A stretch of 52,500 nt of DNA from Symbiodinium natans. Taxonomy: Eukaryota > Sar > Dinophyceae > Suessiales > Symbiodiniaceae. The notes under the pieces are model-generated. The model did not search any database, was not told the origin of the DNA, and saw only the letters and a list, made by a program, of their open reading frames with translations. The position numbers and the translations under genes are program-made. The stretch is from assembly GCA_905221605.1 (NCBI GenBank), contig CAJNDS010001702.1, positions 565,434-617,933 on the forward strand, given 5' to 3'. Within the stretch, counting starts at the first letter, position 1; each line of letters begins with the position of its first letter. Of this stretch, positions 39,774 through 49,582 are shown in pieces.

Positions 39774-40108
39774 ACAAATATTTCAGGATTCTCCACAAAT
39801 TTCACACGGAAAACCAAAAAACAAGATTTCAGGACTCTCCACCAAGTCTGTACGGAAAACCAAAAAACCAAAAAACAAGAAAAACCAAAAAACAATTTTC
39901 AGGGACTCTGTGAAATTAGGCCATCTGCTGGAAGAGTTCTGACATATTGTTTTTTTTTGTTTTTGTTTGGTTCTTTTGTTTTTTTGTTTTTTGGGTTTTT
40001 TTGGTTTACGGATTTTCCGTACGGTTTTGGTGGAGAGTCCCGAAATATTGTTTTGTTAATTGTTTTTTTGTTATCCGTGGGACTGGAGAGTCTAGAAATA
40101 TTGTTGCT
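39774..40108. repeat. Nested hairpin built from two inverted unit pairs
   Basis: Left: ATATTTCAGGATTCTCCACA.. then TTTCAGGACTCTCCACCAAG with CGGAAAACC. Right: CGTACGG..GGTGGAGAGTCCCGAAA then GGACTGGAGAGTCTAGAAAT. Tandem units on the left pair with inverted tandem units on the right, with an AAAACC/GGTTTT-rich interior. Confidence 0.85.
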
Positions 40109-40384
40109 ACTGGGGTTTTTTAGTTCTTCAACAGCGACAAAAGGCAGAGAAAGTGCACGCCCACAGTCCACCGTTTTGTAAGGGTTTTGGGTTGAGGGTT
40201 TAGGGCCTAGGGTTTAGGGTTTAGGGTGCACATTGATATAGCCACCCTGACCGCCAGTTCCTCTCATCCTACTCCAAGCAAAGCTAGGTAGCCAGAAATG
40301 GTCACAGCTCGTTAAACTCGTTCTACTGCCAAGTAGTGCATCCGATGAACCCTTCAATTAGACTCGCAAGGATCCAGGCCTTCA

Positions 40385-40456
40385 GGTTAGGGTTTAGGGT
40401 TTAGGGTTTAAGGTTTAGGGTTTAGGGTTTAGGGTTTAGGGTTTAGGGTTTAGGGT
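40385..40456 (+). repeat. TTTAGGG tract
   Basis: Ten units, one TTTAAGG. Confidence 0.97.
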
Positions 40457-40481
40457 CGATTCTCCCCTCTGGGTGGGCCAG

Positions 40482-40556
40482 GCAAAATGGAGTTTCCAGC
40501 ACCGACTTGGTGCAGCAGAGCTTCGAGATTCTTCAGGACCTGCCCCGATGTTCAGG
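40482..40556 (+). CDS. Candidate exon, unknown protein
   Basis: GCCAG|G acceptor; QNGVSSTDLVQQSFEILQDL PRCS; donor GT in the following GTTTTGAGGG. A G21 run follows at 40570-40590. Confidence 0.45.
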
Positions 40557-41689
40557 GTTTTGAGGGTTCGGGGGGGGGGGGGGGGGGGGGAGGGGGAGTT
40601 TAGGGTTTTAGGGTTTAGGGTTTAGGGTTTAGGCCCCTCGAAAGAGCCAACACCCCCCCAAAAAAAACTGCCTGTTGATTTGATGGTCTTCTAGTCTTGG
40701 GCTTCCCAGTAGCCCCCTCACAATTTCTCCAGCCCTAAGCCCTAAGCCCCAAACCTAACACCCGAAGCTCTAATCCCTGAACCCCAAACCCCCCAAAACC
40801 CTTGAGCCCTAAACCGTCAACCCAGATCCCCAAACAGGAAACCGCATGAAAGGTCTTGGGAGCTTAGGCATCCCATCCCTACCCAGGAGGGCCTTCCTAC
40901 ACATGCTGCGCCTTGTCTAGAAAAGGGTTTAGGGTTTCGGGCTTCAGGTTGAGGGTCTTTGGGGTTTGTAGGGCTTTGGTCTATTTATGTGTTTGTTTCT
41001 TCTTCTTCTTCTTATTATTCTTATCATTTTTTTGTTGAGGGGGGGCGATTCAGGGGTTGTCAGGGTTGTTCGGTTCTTGCTTTTTTTTGCTTTTGGGGTT
41101 GTTAAGTGTTGAGTAAAGTTGTTGTCTCGTAACAGCATGCCTGACAGATTGTGGGCCCCAGTTAGCCGGAAGCCCCAGCACTGCAAACCCTCAACCCGGA
41201 AGCCTCAACTCTGGAACTTCTAAAGCCGTCAAGCCCAAGCCTGTCTACAGAATTGCCCCCTGAACCCGGTTCAGGGTTTAGGGGTAAGCAATAAGTTCGA
41301 GACCCTTGGCCCCCGAAACTCCAAAGCCTGAGCCTTTCAAGCCCCGAAGGCCCCCAGACCAATCCCCAACTATTATTCTGGGGTCCTTAAGTTAAGGGAT
41401 GCAGGGTTCATGGGGCTCATGGGGCAGGTACCTACAGAAGTTTAGGGAAGCTTCGGGGAGCCACGTATAGGTAGTGATGGGTGTTAGGGAGCCTTGGGTT
41501 ACATACCTCCCTTGAACGACTGGCAATCGCCAGCAGCAGCGAGGTTTCTCGATCCGCAAAGACGAAGATCAAATCGTGCTTGGGCGGCCTTTTTGGGTTT
41601 GAGATTTGAGGGTTTACTTATAAGTCCTGACAGGGAATTAGGGAGTTGGGCACCTCACAACATCCCCTATATTGGGATTTAATTGAGAG
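40557..41689. other. Mixed decayed repeat with weak coding-like islands
   Basis: G-type then C-type decayed repeat. Weak islands: EGLPTHAAPCLEKG after CCCAG at about 40890; MPDRLWAPVSRKP at about 41130; LAIASSSEVSRSAKTKIKSC at about 41520. None has both splice ends. 41385-41512 is family C copy 2 (CATGGGGCAGGTACC, TTTAGGGAAGCTTCGGGGAG, GCCTTGGGTTACATACC). Confidence 0.4.
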
Positions 41690-41839
41690 TTCGGGGTATG
41701 GGCTTTCGATTTTCGTGCAACGTGGATTTGCAAAGTTGTGCAGTTTGTCTGCAACAATGATGTCAGGGTCTGCGTGACCAACCGCAATAGAACCAACATA
41801 GTTTCATACAACACCCGTCTCCCCCCTGAAGCCCCCTAA
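41690..41839 (+). CDS. Candidate exon (up to 49 codons), unknown protein
   Basis: GAGAG acceptor, phase 0; VWAFDFRATWICKVVQFVCN then NDVRVCVTNRNRTNIVSYNT; open to TAA at 41837-41839, with a donor probably earlier. Strong coding character. Confidence 0.5.
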   Translation, partial: FGVWAFDFRATWICKVVQFVCNNDVRVCVTNRNRTNIVSYNTRLPPEAP

Positions 41840-41853
41840 GGCCTACGCCCGAA

Positions 41854-41958
41854 ACCCTAAGCCCTAAGCCCTAAGCCCTAAGCCCTAAGCCCTAAGCCCT
41901 AAGCCCTAAGCCCTAAGCCCTAAGCCCTAAGCCCTAAGCCCTAAGCCCTAAGCCCTAG
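41854..41958 (-). repeat. Homogeneous variant array, (CCCTAAG)n
   Basis: About 15 units all with G at the seventh position (CTTAGGG on the other strand). Almost no canonical units within. Confidence 0.97.
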
Positions 41959-42075
41959 GCCCTACCTGGGCCCTAAGCCCTAAGCCCTAAACCCTCAACC
42001 CCAACACCAAACCCCAAAACCCCAAAACCCTAAAACCGTAAACCCCCAAACCCCGAAACCCCGAAGCCCCCTCAG

Positions 42076-42171
42076 CCCGAGTCGGAGAGGTACTGCCGCG
42101 CGTGCGGCGAGGTGGGACTGCAACGGCAAGCCGAAGTCTCGGCGGTGCAGATGCTGGGCGCTACAATGGGG
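42076..42171 (+). CDS. Candidate exon with a CxxC pair, unknown protein
   Basis: CTCAG acceptor, GT donor, 32 codons phase 0 at both ends: PESERYCRACGEVGLQRQAE then VSAVQMLGATMG. YCRACGE could be half of a zinc site. C-type upstream, G-type downstream. A second frame is also open. Confidence 0.45.
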
Positions 42172-42177
42172 GTGTGT

Positions 42178-42248
42178 TAAGGGTTTAGGGTTTAGGGTTT
42201 AGGGTTTAGGGTTTAGAGTTTAGGGTTTAGGGTTTAGAGTTTAGGGTA
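42178..42248 (+). repeat. TTTAGGG tract
   Basis: Ten units with two TTTAGAG, starting 6 bases after the exon donor. Confidence 0.96.
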
Positions 42249-42414
42249 CGTTGTTGAGAAATTTTTGGTAAGGGTGGTTGAGGGAAGTCCATGAGCCCGA
42301 AACCTTCGAGAACCCCTGAGACCAAATCCGCAACCCTCGAAAGCTACAAGCTTCCCTCTGCTGCGCCCAAGAAGGCCCTTATGTGCGGGTTTTTTCGGGT
42401 GTATTATGTGGCAT

Positions 42415-42512
42415 TTTGGGATATTCTCCCTGAAGCTCCCCTCCTTTTTAGGGGATTCTAGTAGGGGTACTAGAACCCGATTCAGGACTGTTAGCATAAG
42501 GGGGACATTTCA
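42415..42512. repeat. Inverted-repeat element, family A copy 4
   Basis: Left TTTGGGATATTCTCCCT; right AGGACTGTTAGCATAAGGGG then GACATTTCAA; an inner palindrome TTCTAGTAGGGGTACTAGAA. Confidence 0.8.
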
Positions 42513-42514
42513 AG

Positions 42515-42640
42515 TGGCACTACCAAAGAAGAGACTCCCAAACGAAGGACCTGCCGCCGACCAGATGGATCTGCATTTGTGTGTTTCCATCTCTTCACCA
42601 TGTTCCAGGCGCTTTGGGCTGAGGAGGTCGCAGTTGAGCA
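42515..42640 (+). CDS. Candidate exon, unknown protein
   Basis: Open frame VALPKKRLPNEGPAADQMDL then HLCVSISSPCSRRFGLRRSQ. It adjoins the family A element; splice ends are not defined. Confidence 0.35.
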
Positions 42641-42837
42641 ACCCTAAGCCCCAAAATACCTTGCAACCCGGAAAGGCCTGAAAACCCTGCAACAGGCCCT
42701 TAAAAGGCTGCTTGTAGGGTTTGGGGCTTAGGGCTTAGGGCCTTAGGCTGGCGGACTCTGAAAAAGCTCTACAAAAGCCCTATTCAAACCCTCAACTCCC
42801 TAGAAGACGCCGCCAAGCCACAAGACTCCCATTTTTC

Positions 42838-42895
42838 CATATATATATATATATGTGTATATATATATATATATATTATATGTACATATATAACA
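42838..42895. repeat. (AT)n microsatellite
   Basis: Alternating AT with GTGTAT and TGTACA interruptions. Confidence 0.97.
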
Positions 42896-43159
42896 ATAAG
42901 ACTTACGATGTTAAGTGTCAAGTGGTAAGGGTTTCGAGTTTTTTTTAGGTTGAGGGTTCAGGGTTGAGGATTACGTGTTAAGGGTTTACCTTTTGGGGTT
43001 GGAGCAGCCCTAGATACCCAGTCTTGTGCATGATCCATACCCCGAATCCCGGATTAGGCTCTGAACCCGAAACCCTAAGCCCTAAATCCTCTTCTCGGGG
43101 TATCACAAGCCCTGCCCCAGATGTTCAACTCTTGGCCCTGAACCCTTTTGTTACAGCTG

Positions 43160-43384
43160 CCCTAAGCCCTAAACCCTAAACGCTAAACGCTAAACCCTAA
43201 ACCCTAAACCCTAAGCCCTAAACCCTAAACCCTCAACCCTCAACCCTAAACGCTAAACCCTAAACCCTAAACCCTAAACCCTAAACCCTAAACCCTAAAC
43301 CCTAAACCCTAAACCCTAAACCCTAAACCCTAAACCCTAAACCCTAAACCCTAAACCCTAAACCCTAAACCCTAAACCCTAAAC
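43160..43384 (-). repeat. Long CCCTAAA tract
   Basis: About 32 units; the left third carries CGCTAAA and CCCTCAA changes, the rest is perfect. Followed by a short coding-like island PITPGGWLPPCTGSATAEH at about 43388-43445. Confidence 0.97.
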
Positions 43385-43669
43385 CGGCCCCATCACGCCA
43401 GGAGGCTGGCTGCCCCCGTGTACTGGGAGTGCCACAGCTGAACACAGAAACCCAACCCTAACTAAACCCTAAACCCTAAGACTTCAAACCCTAACTAAAC
43501 CCTAAACCCTAAACACCCTAAACACCCTAAACACCCTAAACCCTAAACCCTAAACACCACAAACACCCTAAACATCCTAACATCCTAAAAGCCCTGAGCT
43601 CCCTATATCCCTAAGACACACAAAATGCCCTGAGCGCCCTAAAACCCTGCCGGGCCCAACGTTGCTCAG

Positions 43670-43731
43670 GTCCAGCTCGTCATTAGCGAGGGCCTGAATG
43701 CCGCCCTCTCGCAGGAGCGACACGACAAAGG
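43670..43731 (+). CDS. Candidate exon (20 codons), unknown protein
   Basis: GCTCAG|G acceptor, VQLVISEGLNAALSQERHDK, GC donor. Confidence 0.45.
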
Positions 43732-45014
43732 GCCCTAAACTCCGAACCCTAAACCTTGAACCAAAAAACCTTCGACCCTAGATCCTGAATCCTCAGCCCC
43801 TGGGCCCTAAACCCTAAAGCCTCCTTCTTTAGAGGGCTTGGGGCTTCCCACTCCCCACTCCCCACTCCCGACCCCCCACTCCCCGGAGTTTCGAAGAAGG
43901 GTTCCATGTCGATTTGGGCCCTCCCCAAAGCTTTGGGCTTCAGGGCTTGGGTGCTTCGGATTTCAGGGTTTGGGTGGTTCCTTCCTGTTGCTTGATTGCT
44001 TTGGCGGCTGACGTAAACCCCTACACCCTACATCCTAAACCCTAAACCCTAAACCAGCCTACAAAGTCCCCAAAATCCTAAGGATCCCATCTAGGAGCCA
44101 CAGGGCCTCCTTTTTTTGTCTTGCAAGTCCTTGCCATAGAAGTTGGGGGCTCATATCCCCTTACATAGTCCTTTAAGGAATTAGCTGATTCCCAAATTCG
44201 CTGCTAGAACCAGTAAGAACTCCCCGGTCTAAACCCCTTCGACCCTAAAAGTCCCCTTGAACCGCTGAACCCCTAGACTCCTTCACCCCCTGACCCGCTG
44301 AACCCCTAACACCCCCAAGATCCCTTAAACTCCTGCTAAAGAACCCAAAGAGCCCCTCAATCCAAAGAACCCCTCTGCTCCTTTGGGGAGGCACGTCATC
44401 TTGAGCTGCATGAGGAAGCCTTGCGCTGCTTGGCGCAGGCGCGGTGCGTGTAGGTTCTTCTGCTGCTTTTGGGTGTCTTAGGGAGAAGGCTTGGGGTCTG
44501 GGGTATTAAGAGGGGTCTGTGAAGATGCCGAGTCTAAGCAATATTAGGCTCTCCCATATGGTCAGTTCTCTAAGTTAGGGTCCCTTTTGGGGTACCCGAA
44601 ATATTAGGAGACCATCTCAAGCGGACAGAAGAAGGGAGGCCTGTGGAGCAAGTAGGAGCAAATACGTTTTGGTTAAGGGATTGGTGGCGCAAGGTCACGC
44701 TTTCTGTGGGCTTCTGGAGCTTGGCGGCCCCCCCCCCCCCGAGACCCGGTGCGACGAGCCACGCGCAGATTTCTGGGCCTTGCTGGGCCTGCTGCGGGCC
44801 CTACGGACCTCTTGCCTTTGCGACCCTAAACCCTAAGCCCCAAACCCCAGGATGTCGGGGGACTTCAGTGTTTTGGATTCCGGGTGCAGGGGAACTTCTG
44901 GGCCAAAAACCCTGTGAAACTCGAAGCAAAAACTTGACGTGAGCTATGCTACAGACAGGATGTTGCGGAAGAGTTCGGGCGGCGGGGGGGGGGGGGTGAA
45001 GTTTATTTTGGCAG
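43732..45014. other. Decayed repeat with weak coding-like islands
   Basis: C-type then G-type decayed units. Weak islands: KKGSMSIWALPKALGF at about 43890; EARHLELHEEALRCLAQ at 44388-44438 with a GC donor; GANTFWLRDWWRKVTLSVGF at about 44655; FWALLGLLRALRTSCLC at about 44770. Acceptor or donor missing in each. Confidence 0.35.
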
Positions 45015-45056
45015 GTTCGGCTTGGAGATTGTTCGTGGCACAGCCACGCTGATGAG
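45015..45056 (+). CDS. Candidate micro-exon
   Basis: TTTTGGCAG|G acceptor, FGLEIVRGTATLM, GT donor (atgag|gtgtag). Confidence 0.4.
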
Positions 45057-45256
45057 GTGTAGGATGCAGGGCTTACGGTGTAAGGGTTGTGCCCAAGAAG
45101 CTGACCAGAGCTGGCACATGGCGGTGAGACTTCCTAGCCCGTGAGTTCTCAAACCCTAACCCTCAACCGATAGCAAAGCCTGGAAGCATGTAGGGTTGAG
45201 ATTTCAGGCTTCGGAGTTTGTGGGTTGCCTTTCAACCCCTACAGCGCTGAATCCAG

Positions 45257-45345
45257 CCTTTTGTTGCATTGATGTGGTCAAGGCAAGAGCTGTGCTGGGC
45301 GCGAATGGCAGTTGTCCCGCAGAGCTTGACGCAACGCTGATTGGA
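45257..45345 (+). CDS. Candidate exon (29 codons), unknown protein
   Basis: ATCCAG acceptor, FCCIDVVKARAVLGANGSCP then AELDATLIG, GC donor; G-type sequence directly after. Strong coding character. Confidence 0.45.
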
Positions 45346-45734
45346 GCTTTTTTGGGTTTGGGGGTTCGGTGGGGTTTCGTGGGATAGGCCGAGCTGTATG
45401 ATGGGTCAGTTCTTTCTGGGTCTCTATGATACAAGGGTTGGTCTGAATTCTATGCGCCCCTGTCGAACAACCCCCCCCCCCCCCCCCCCCTCCTAGGGCC
45501 CAACTTGGTGCCCTGAACTCTAAACCCGAAGCCCTTGGGCTCCCGATGTTTTGTGCAGAGTGGGCACCTTGCACTCGGCTTAATCCTTTTTTGGGGTCTC
45601 TGTTCTACTTTGGCCCTCTCTATCCAGGAAGGGGCGAAGACAGGGTGGAGAACTCGATGGCAACATTGTATGCGCACGACAAGCCTCATTCTAGACAGCT
45701 GGGTTTAGGGGGGTTTCTTATTTTTTGTGAACAG

Positions 45735-45919
45735 ATCCTCGGATGTTTCCTGGCAGCCTGCAGCGATCTGAGGATGACGAGGATGCAATTGGCTTTCGCT
45801 TCTACCAGGAAGCTTGGCCGTCTTATCTTGTTCTCACTTTTCCCGAAGATCCACCCGGAATCAGGCCTGGTTCACCAGGCCAGGACAAAACGCACCAAAG
45901 CTCGGCCCTAAGCCTGTAA
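45735..45919 (+). CDS. Candidate terminal exon (about 60 codons), unknown protein
   Basis: GTGAACAG acceptor; DPRMFPGSLQRSEDDEDAIG then FRFYQEAWPSYLVLTFPEDP; TAA at 45917-45919. Very good coding composition. No family recognised; it may close a gene whose exons start near 40.5 kb. Confidence 0.5.
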
Positions 45920-46018
45920 ACGCCAAAAGCCCAAAACCCTCTAAACCCTGAGCCCCCATTCCTCAAAGCTCCAATGCCAAGAGTCCACAAAGCCTACAAA
46001 GCCCTGAAGCCCTACGAG

Positions 46019-46052
46019 CCTACAAAATGTCATACCTGCGGAGGATCTGGAG
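46019..46052 (+). CDS. Candidate micro-exon with a CxxCxGxG motif
   Basis: ACGAG acceptor, PTKCHTCGGSG, GT donor. CHTCGGSG fits the CxxCxGxG motif of DnaJ-type cysteine-rich domains. One motif in eleven codons is weak evidence for the family. Confidence 0.35.
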
Positions 46053-46205
46053 GTTTGGGGGACAGAGGGTTCAGGCGTTGTGTAGGGCTTTGAGCCCTTA
46101 GTGTTCAAGGGGAGGGTCTCGCGGATGCGGAATCCCATCCCGACCACGTAAGCCCTAAACCCAAAAGCATTGGGAGCCTCAAGCTCTAGCCGCCAACTCC
46201 GTTTC

Positions 46206-46560
46206 GGGAGCTCAAGGGTCGAGGGTTTCAGGGTTTAAGGGTTTTGGGCTTAGGGCTTAAGGGCTCAAGGGCTCAAGGGTTTAAGGGTTTAAGGGTTTAA
46301 GGGTTTAAGGGTTTAAGGGTTTGAGGGTTTGAGGGTTTCAGGGTTTAAGGGTTTTGGGCTTAGGGCTTAAGGGCTCAAGGGTTGAAGGGTTTAAGCGTTT
46401 AAGGGTTTAAGGGTTTAAGGGCTCAAGGGTTTAAGGGTTTAAGGGTTTAAGGGTTTAAGGGTTTAAGGGTTTAAGGGTTTAAGGGTTTAGGGGCTTGAGG
46501 GTTTAAGGGTTTAGGGTTTTAGGGTTTCAGGTTTCAGGGTCTAAGGGTTTTAAGGGGTGT
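46206..46560 (+). repeat. Homogeneous octamer array, (TTTAAGGG)n
   Basis: About 40 units, mostly GGGTTTAA (8 bp) with GGGCTCAA and GGGTTTGA variants. An internal block (GGGTTTCAGGGTTTAAGG.. with TTTTGGGCTTAGGGCTTAAG) occurs twice, showing a local duplication. Confidence 0.95.
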
Positions 46561-46840
46561 TTAGGGTGGATTTTTGATTTTGCTGCAGTCTGGACTTGGA
46601 GCTTCTTGGGCTGAGGGTTTAGGAGTATGCTCAGCTGTGTTCGGAACCTCAGCAAAAGTAGCAATACAAACTATGAAACTCTTTCTAGCCCCCTAAAAAG
46701 AAAACACGCAGAATTTACCCTAAACCCTAAGCCCTAAGGTCCTAGACTCTAAGCCTAAAGCAGTCAGGTTCAAGGTTATGTGGCCAGGATGCACAGGGCA
46801 CGTCCAGTACCCCCGAACTACTCGGTTGTTGTCCAGCAAC

Positions 46841-46931
46841 TTGAACTAAGTTATCATAAGAGTGCTACATTTGTTTATACTATAAAGGCAAGAAAGTAGT
46901 ACCCTCACTATGGTAACTTAACTTAGTTCAA
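46841..46931. repeat. 91-bp inverted-repeat element
   Basis: TTGAACTAAGTTA at the left end pairs perfectly with TAACTTAGTTCAA at the right end, with weaker pairing further in. AT-rich interior. Only one copy seen. Confidence 0.85.
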
Positions 46932-47486
46932 GGTATTGAACAAGAGCCCAGAACAAGGTCGCAGACTTAGCAGCCCTGCGCAGAACTCCCTTTGTAACTA
47001 CCAGGGACCTCCTCCCTCAACCCCGAACACCCTAGTTGAATCCTATAACCTGGGCTGAAACCCCTGAACCCGAAACCTCTTAACCCTCCACACCCTGAAC
47101 CCTCCACGCCCTAAACCCCAAATCCCCAAATCCCGAAGCCTAAGCCCGCAACCCTTTACACCATCAACCCGCAACACCCTAGAAGGCCCCAGCACCCAAA
47201 AGCCTGGGCCTAAACACCTGCCTTGATTCAGACAACCTGAACACTGAGCTGTGCTCTGAACCAATGAAGACTCATGTATGAAAAAAAACGGTGTCTTCTA
47301 CGGAGCAGAGAGTTTAGGGTGTTAGTGCTCGGGATACTCAGGGCGGGTTTATGGTTTAGGGTTTAGGATTGGGGGTTTAGGGTTTGGGGTTTAGGGTTTG
47401 GGGTTTAGGGGTTAGGGATTTAGGGTTCCAAGGGTTCTCTTGCTGTTTAGTGGCTTTTGGTGTTGGGGGTGCCCAGTAACCTTAAG

Positions 47487-47552
47487 GATCCCCCTTTCGT
47501 GCATTGCTTCCCGGCTAAGGCACGTCTCCAAGAGCAGTGCAACCTGGCCTTT
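47487..47552 (+). CDS. Candidate exon (22 codons), unknown protein
   Basis: CTTAAG acceptor, DPPFVHCFPAKARLQEQCNL AF, donor GT in GTTGTTTAGGG; phase 0 at both ends. The telomere-type tract starts at once. Confidence 0.5.
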
Positions 47553-47555
47553 GTT

Positions 47556-47635
47556 GTTTAGGGTTTAGGGTTTCGGGTTTAGGGTTTAGGGTTTAGGGCT
47601 TAGGGCTTGGGGCTTGGGGTTTAGGGTTTAGGGTT
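47556..47635 (+). repeat. TTTAGGG tract with CTTAGGG/CTTGGGG variants
   Basis: Eleven units directly after an exon donor. Confidence 0.93.
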
Positions 47636-47696
47636 CATGGGCCATGGGTTTAAGCCAAGTTTATTTAAGGGTTAAGTTTCGGGGCTTGGGGCTTAG

Positions 47697-47781
47697 GCCC
47701 TGATCATGAAGTCGGGAGCGCCACAAGCCCTTGGCCCTATGAGCTGAAACTCCTCGAAGGAAGCAAGATGAGTCTACCACA
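47697..47781 (+). CDS. Candidate exon, unknown protein
   Basis: GCTTAG|G acceptor, PDHEVGSATSPWPYELKLLE GSKMSLP, GT donor. Decayed C-type repeat follows, an exception to the usual order. Confidence 0.45.
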
Positions 47782-47789
47782 GTGCTTGC

Positions 47790-48090
47790 AACCCTAAACC
47801 CTAACCTCTAAACCCTAAACCTAACCTCTAAAACCTAAACCCCTAAACCCAAAACCCGAAACCCCAACTCCTTAACCGAAAGCCCCTAAAACCCTAAAAA
47901 CCCCTACAGCCCCCAAAACCCCCAAAGCCCCTAAACCCCCTAAAACCCCTAGAACGTCTAGAGCCCCTAAAACCCCTCAAGCCCCTAAAGGCCCTACAGC
48001 CCCCCAAAGTTCCAAGCCCCTAAACCCTAAACCCTAAACCCTAAACCCCAAACCCCAAACCCCAAATCCTAAACCCTAAACCCTAAACAG
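47790..48090 (-). repeat. Decayed CCCTAAA/CCCCTAAA region
   Basis: Heptamer and octamer C-type units mixed, with GCCCCTAAA runs around 47930-48020. Confidence 0.9.
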
Positions 48091-48113
48091 CCCCCCAAAA
48101 GTTCCAAGCCCAG

Positions 48114-48169
48114 GTATGCTGTTCGATTGCGGCTCAGGAGCTGCACGGCGAGAGCCGGAGGCGTCAAGG
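48114..48169 (+). CDS. Candidate exon, unknown protein
   Basis: CCCAG|G acceptor, VCCSIAAQELHGESRRRQ, donor GT in GTTTAGGG. C-type upstream, G-type directly downstream. Confidence 0.5.
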
Positions 48170-48519
48170 GTTTAGGGTCTTAGGGTTTCGGGTTGATGGG
48201 TTTAGGGTTTTGGGTTTTGGGGTCGCAAGGATTTCGGAGGGTGTAGTGGGTAGTTGGTTTCGGTTTCAGGTTCTTACGGATTTTGGGGGGCTTAGGGGTT
48301 TGGAATTTTCGACGAGTTTGATTGGATTTAGAGCGTAGACGTCCCCACACAAAGCAGGTAGCCACCAGTTTTCACAAAGTTCGCCCGCTCATACCCTGAA
48401 CCCTAAACCCTAAACCCTCAACGAGTCTTTCACAGATTCGTCCGAAACCCTAAGCCTTGAGTCCAAAACCCAACATCCCGCAACCTTTAGCCTTGAACCC
48501 CGGCTCTCCGCATCCATAC

Positions 48520-48690
48520 CTGACCCTGAAGGTTGTGCCGAGGGGCGCGCAGGCACCGGAGAGCACCTTTTTCGTTTTGAAGCTTGCTCGTGTATCAGGG
48601 ACAGTAAATGCAACCATTACCTTAGGGATGTTTATGGGGATTGGCATGATCAGGTCCTCCACACCAAGCACAAGTAAGTCGAGGTCGGTT
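48520..48690 (+). CDS. Candidate exon, unknown protein
   Basis: Open frame YLTLKVVPRGAQAPESTFFV then LKLARVSGTVNATITLGMFM. Ends not defined. C-type upstream. Confidence 0.35.
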
Positions 48691-48754
48691 TGGGGTTTAG
48701 AGGTGCTTGGCCCACGCGGGTGGTGAGAAGGGGGTGGCGAGGTGTTTGAACGAT

Positions 48755-48872
48755 CTAAACGAAACTCCACTGTTTGTCACATGAACGGGGCATCGCCGTT
48801 TGTGACTCGTACACTGACGGTTATCAGCAATATGACTTGCTCGACCTCGCTATCAGAAGCAGAAGAAGCTAA
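48755..48872 (+). CDS. Candidate terminal exon, frame unresolved
   Basis: One frame reads HERGIAVCDSYTDGYQQYDL LDLAIRSRRS to TAA at 48870-48872; another is open to 48960 (NGASPFVTRTLTVISNMTCS). Both have coding character. Confidence 0.35.
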
Positions 48873-49020
48873 TCAAGATTTTCACTTTATCCCTTCGAGC
48901 CTTCTAGCTTCAATGAAACCTCTCTCAGCTACAGTGAGGCCTGAGCAGCCAATCACGTAGCACCATGCACTCCATGGGTCTTGGGCCATAGGGTTTAAGG
49001 TTTAGGGCCTAGGGTTTAGT

Positions 49021-49356
49021 GTTTGGGACTCCGCACTCTCAACCCCGTGCAAAAGAACAGCGAACGCTTTTCGCCTGAAGCAGCTTGGCAATCCTCAGCT
49101 TCTCTTGGGCCCTGGGCGGAACGTCCGAATGTTCCGGTTTTGTTTTCCTCAGGGCCAACAGCGGTGGTTCAAACTTGTCGAGTTGCCTGTTTCACCTGCA
49201 GCAATACATGATGCCAGGATGATACTTTATCTTCGCATTCCTTGGTTGTTGTTAAAGTTTACAGGTTTTGTTGAACAACTCTTGCGCGTAGTATTGTTCG
49301 TATCTATCACGAATATGTATGTTGTTTATTCGCATGCACATGAATACTCATATTGA
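49021..49356 (+). CDS. Long candidate exon (about 110 codons), unknown protein
   Basis: One continuous frame with ANAFRLKQLGNPQLLLGPGR, FPQGQQRWFKLVELPVSPAA and a hydrophobic C-terminal part (LYLRIPWLLLKFTGFVEQLL), ending TGA 49354-49356. Probably exon plus read-through; an acceptor AG lies before 'ggccaacag' at 49153. Confidence 0.4.
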   Translation, partial: VWDSALSTPCKRTANAFRLKQLGNPQLLLGPGRNVRMFRFCFPQGQQRWFKLVELPVSPAAIHDARMILYLRIPWLLLKFTGFVEQLLRVVLFVSITNMYVVYSHAHEYSY

Positions 49357-49426
49357 TCATAATGTTTCAGTACATCTTCGGATGTGCACACATAAATTTG
49401 AAAATGTACACATACTCTAACCCTAA

Positions 49427-49525
49427 ACCCGAAGCCCTCCATGTCTTGTCGGAGGTGTTCAGTGACCGGCCAGTTCGAAAGGATGCTGTAGGCGGGATGC
49501 CTGATGGGAAGCCCCCACCGGGGTT
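49427..49525 (+). CDS. Candidate exon, unknown protein
   Basis: CCCGAAG acceptor, ALHVLSEVFSDRPVRKDAVG GMPDGKPPPGFK; C-type sequence upstream, G-type downstream. Confidence 0.45.
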
Positions 49526-49582
49526 TAAGTTAAGGCTTCAGGGTTTAGGGTTGAATTAAGGGTTCAGGGTTTTAAAGGTTGG

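Larger units (their letters stand above)
38155..40190. other. AT-rich island without telomere-type tracts
   Basis: Base composition drops clearly in G+C, and no TTTAGGG/CCCTAAA occurs. It holds two open frames (38363-38599 with PGLVRELGGQDGELTFDEAV, and 38643-38954), a pair of 12-bp inverted repeats (AAGCCAGCATTG near 38693 / CAATGCTGGCTT near 38737), a direct duplication, and a large hairpin at its right end. It could be an insertion; clear end repeats were not found. Confidence 0.6.
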
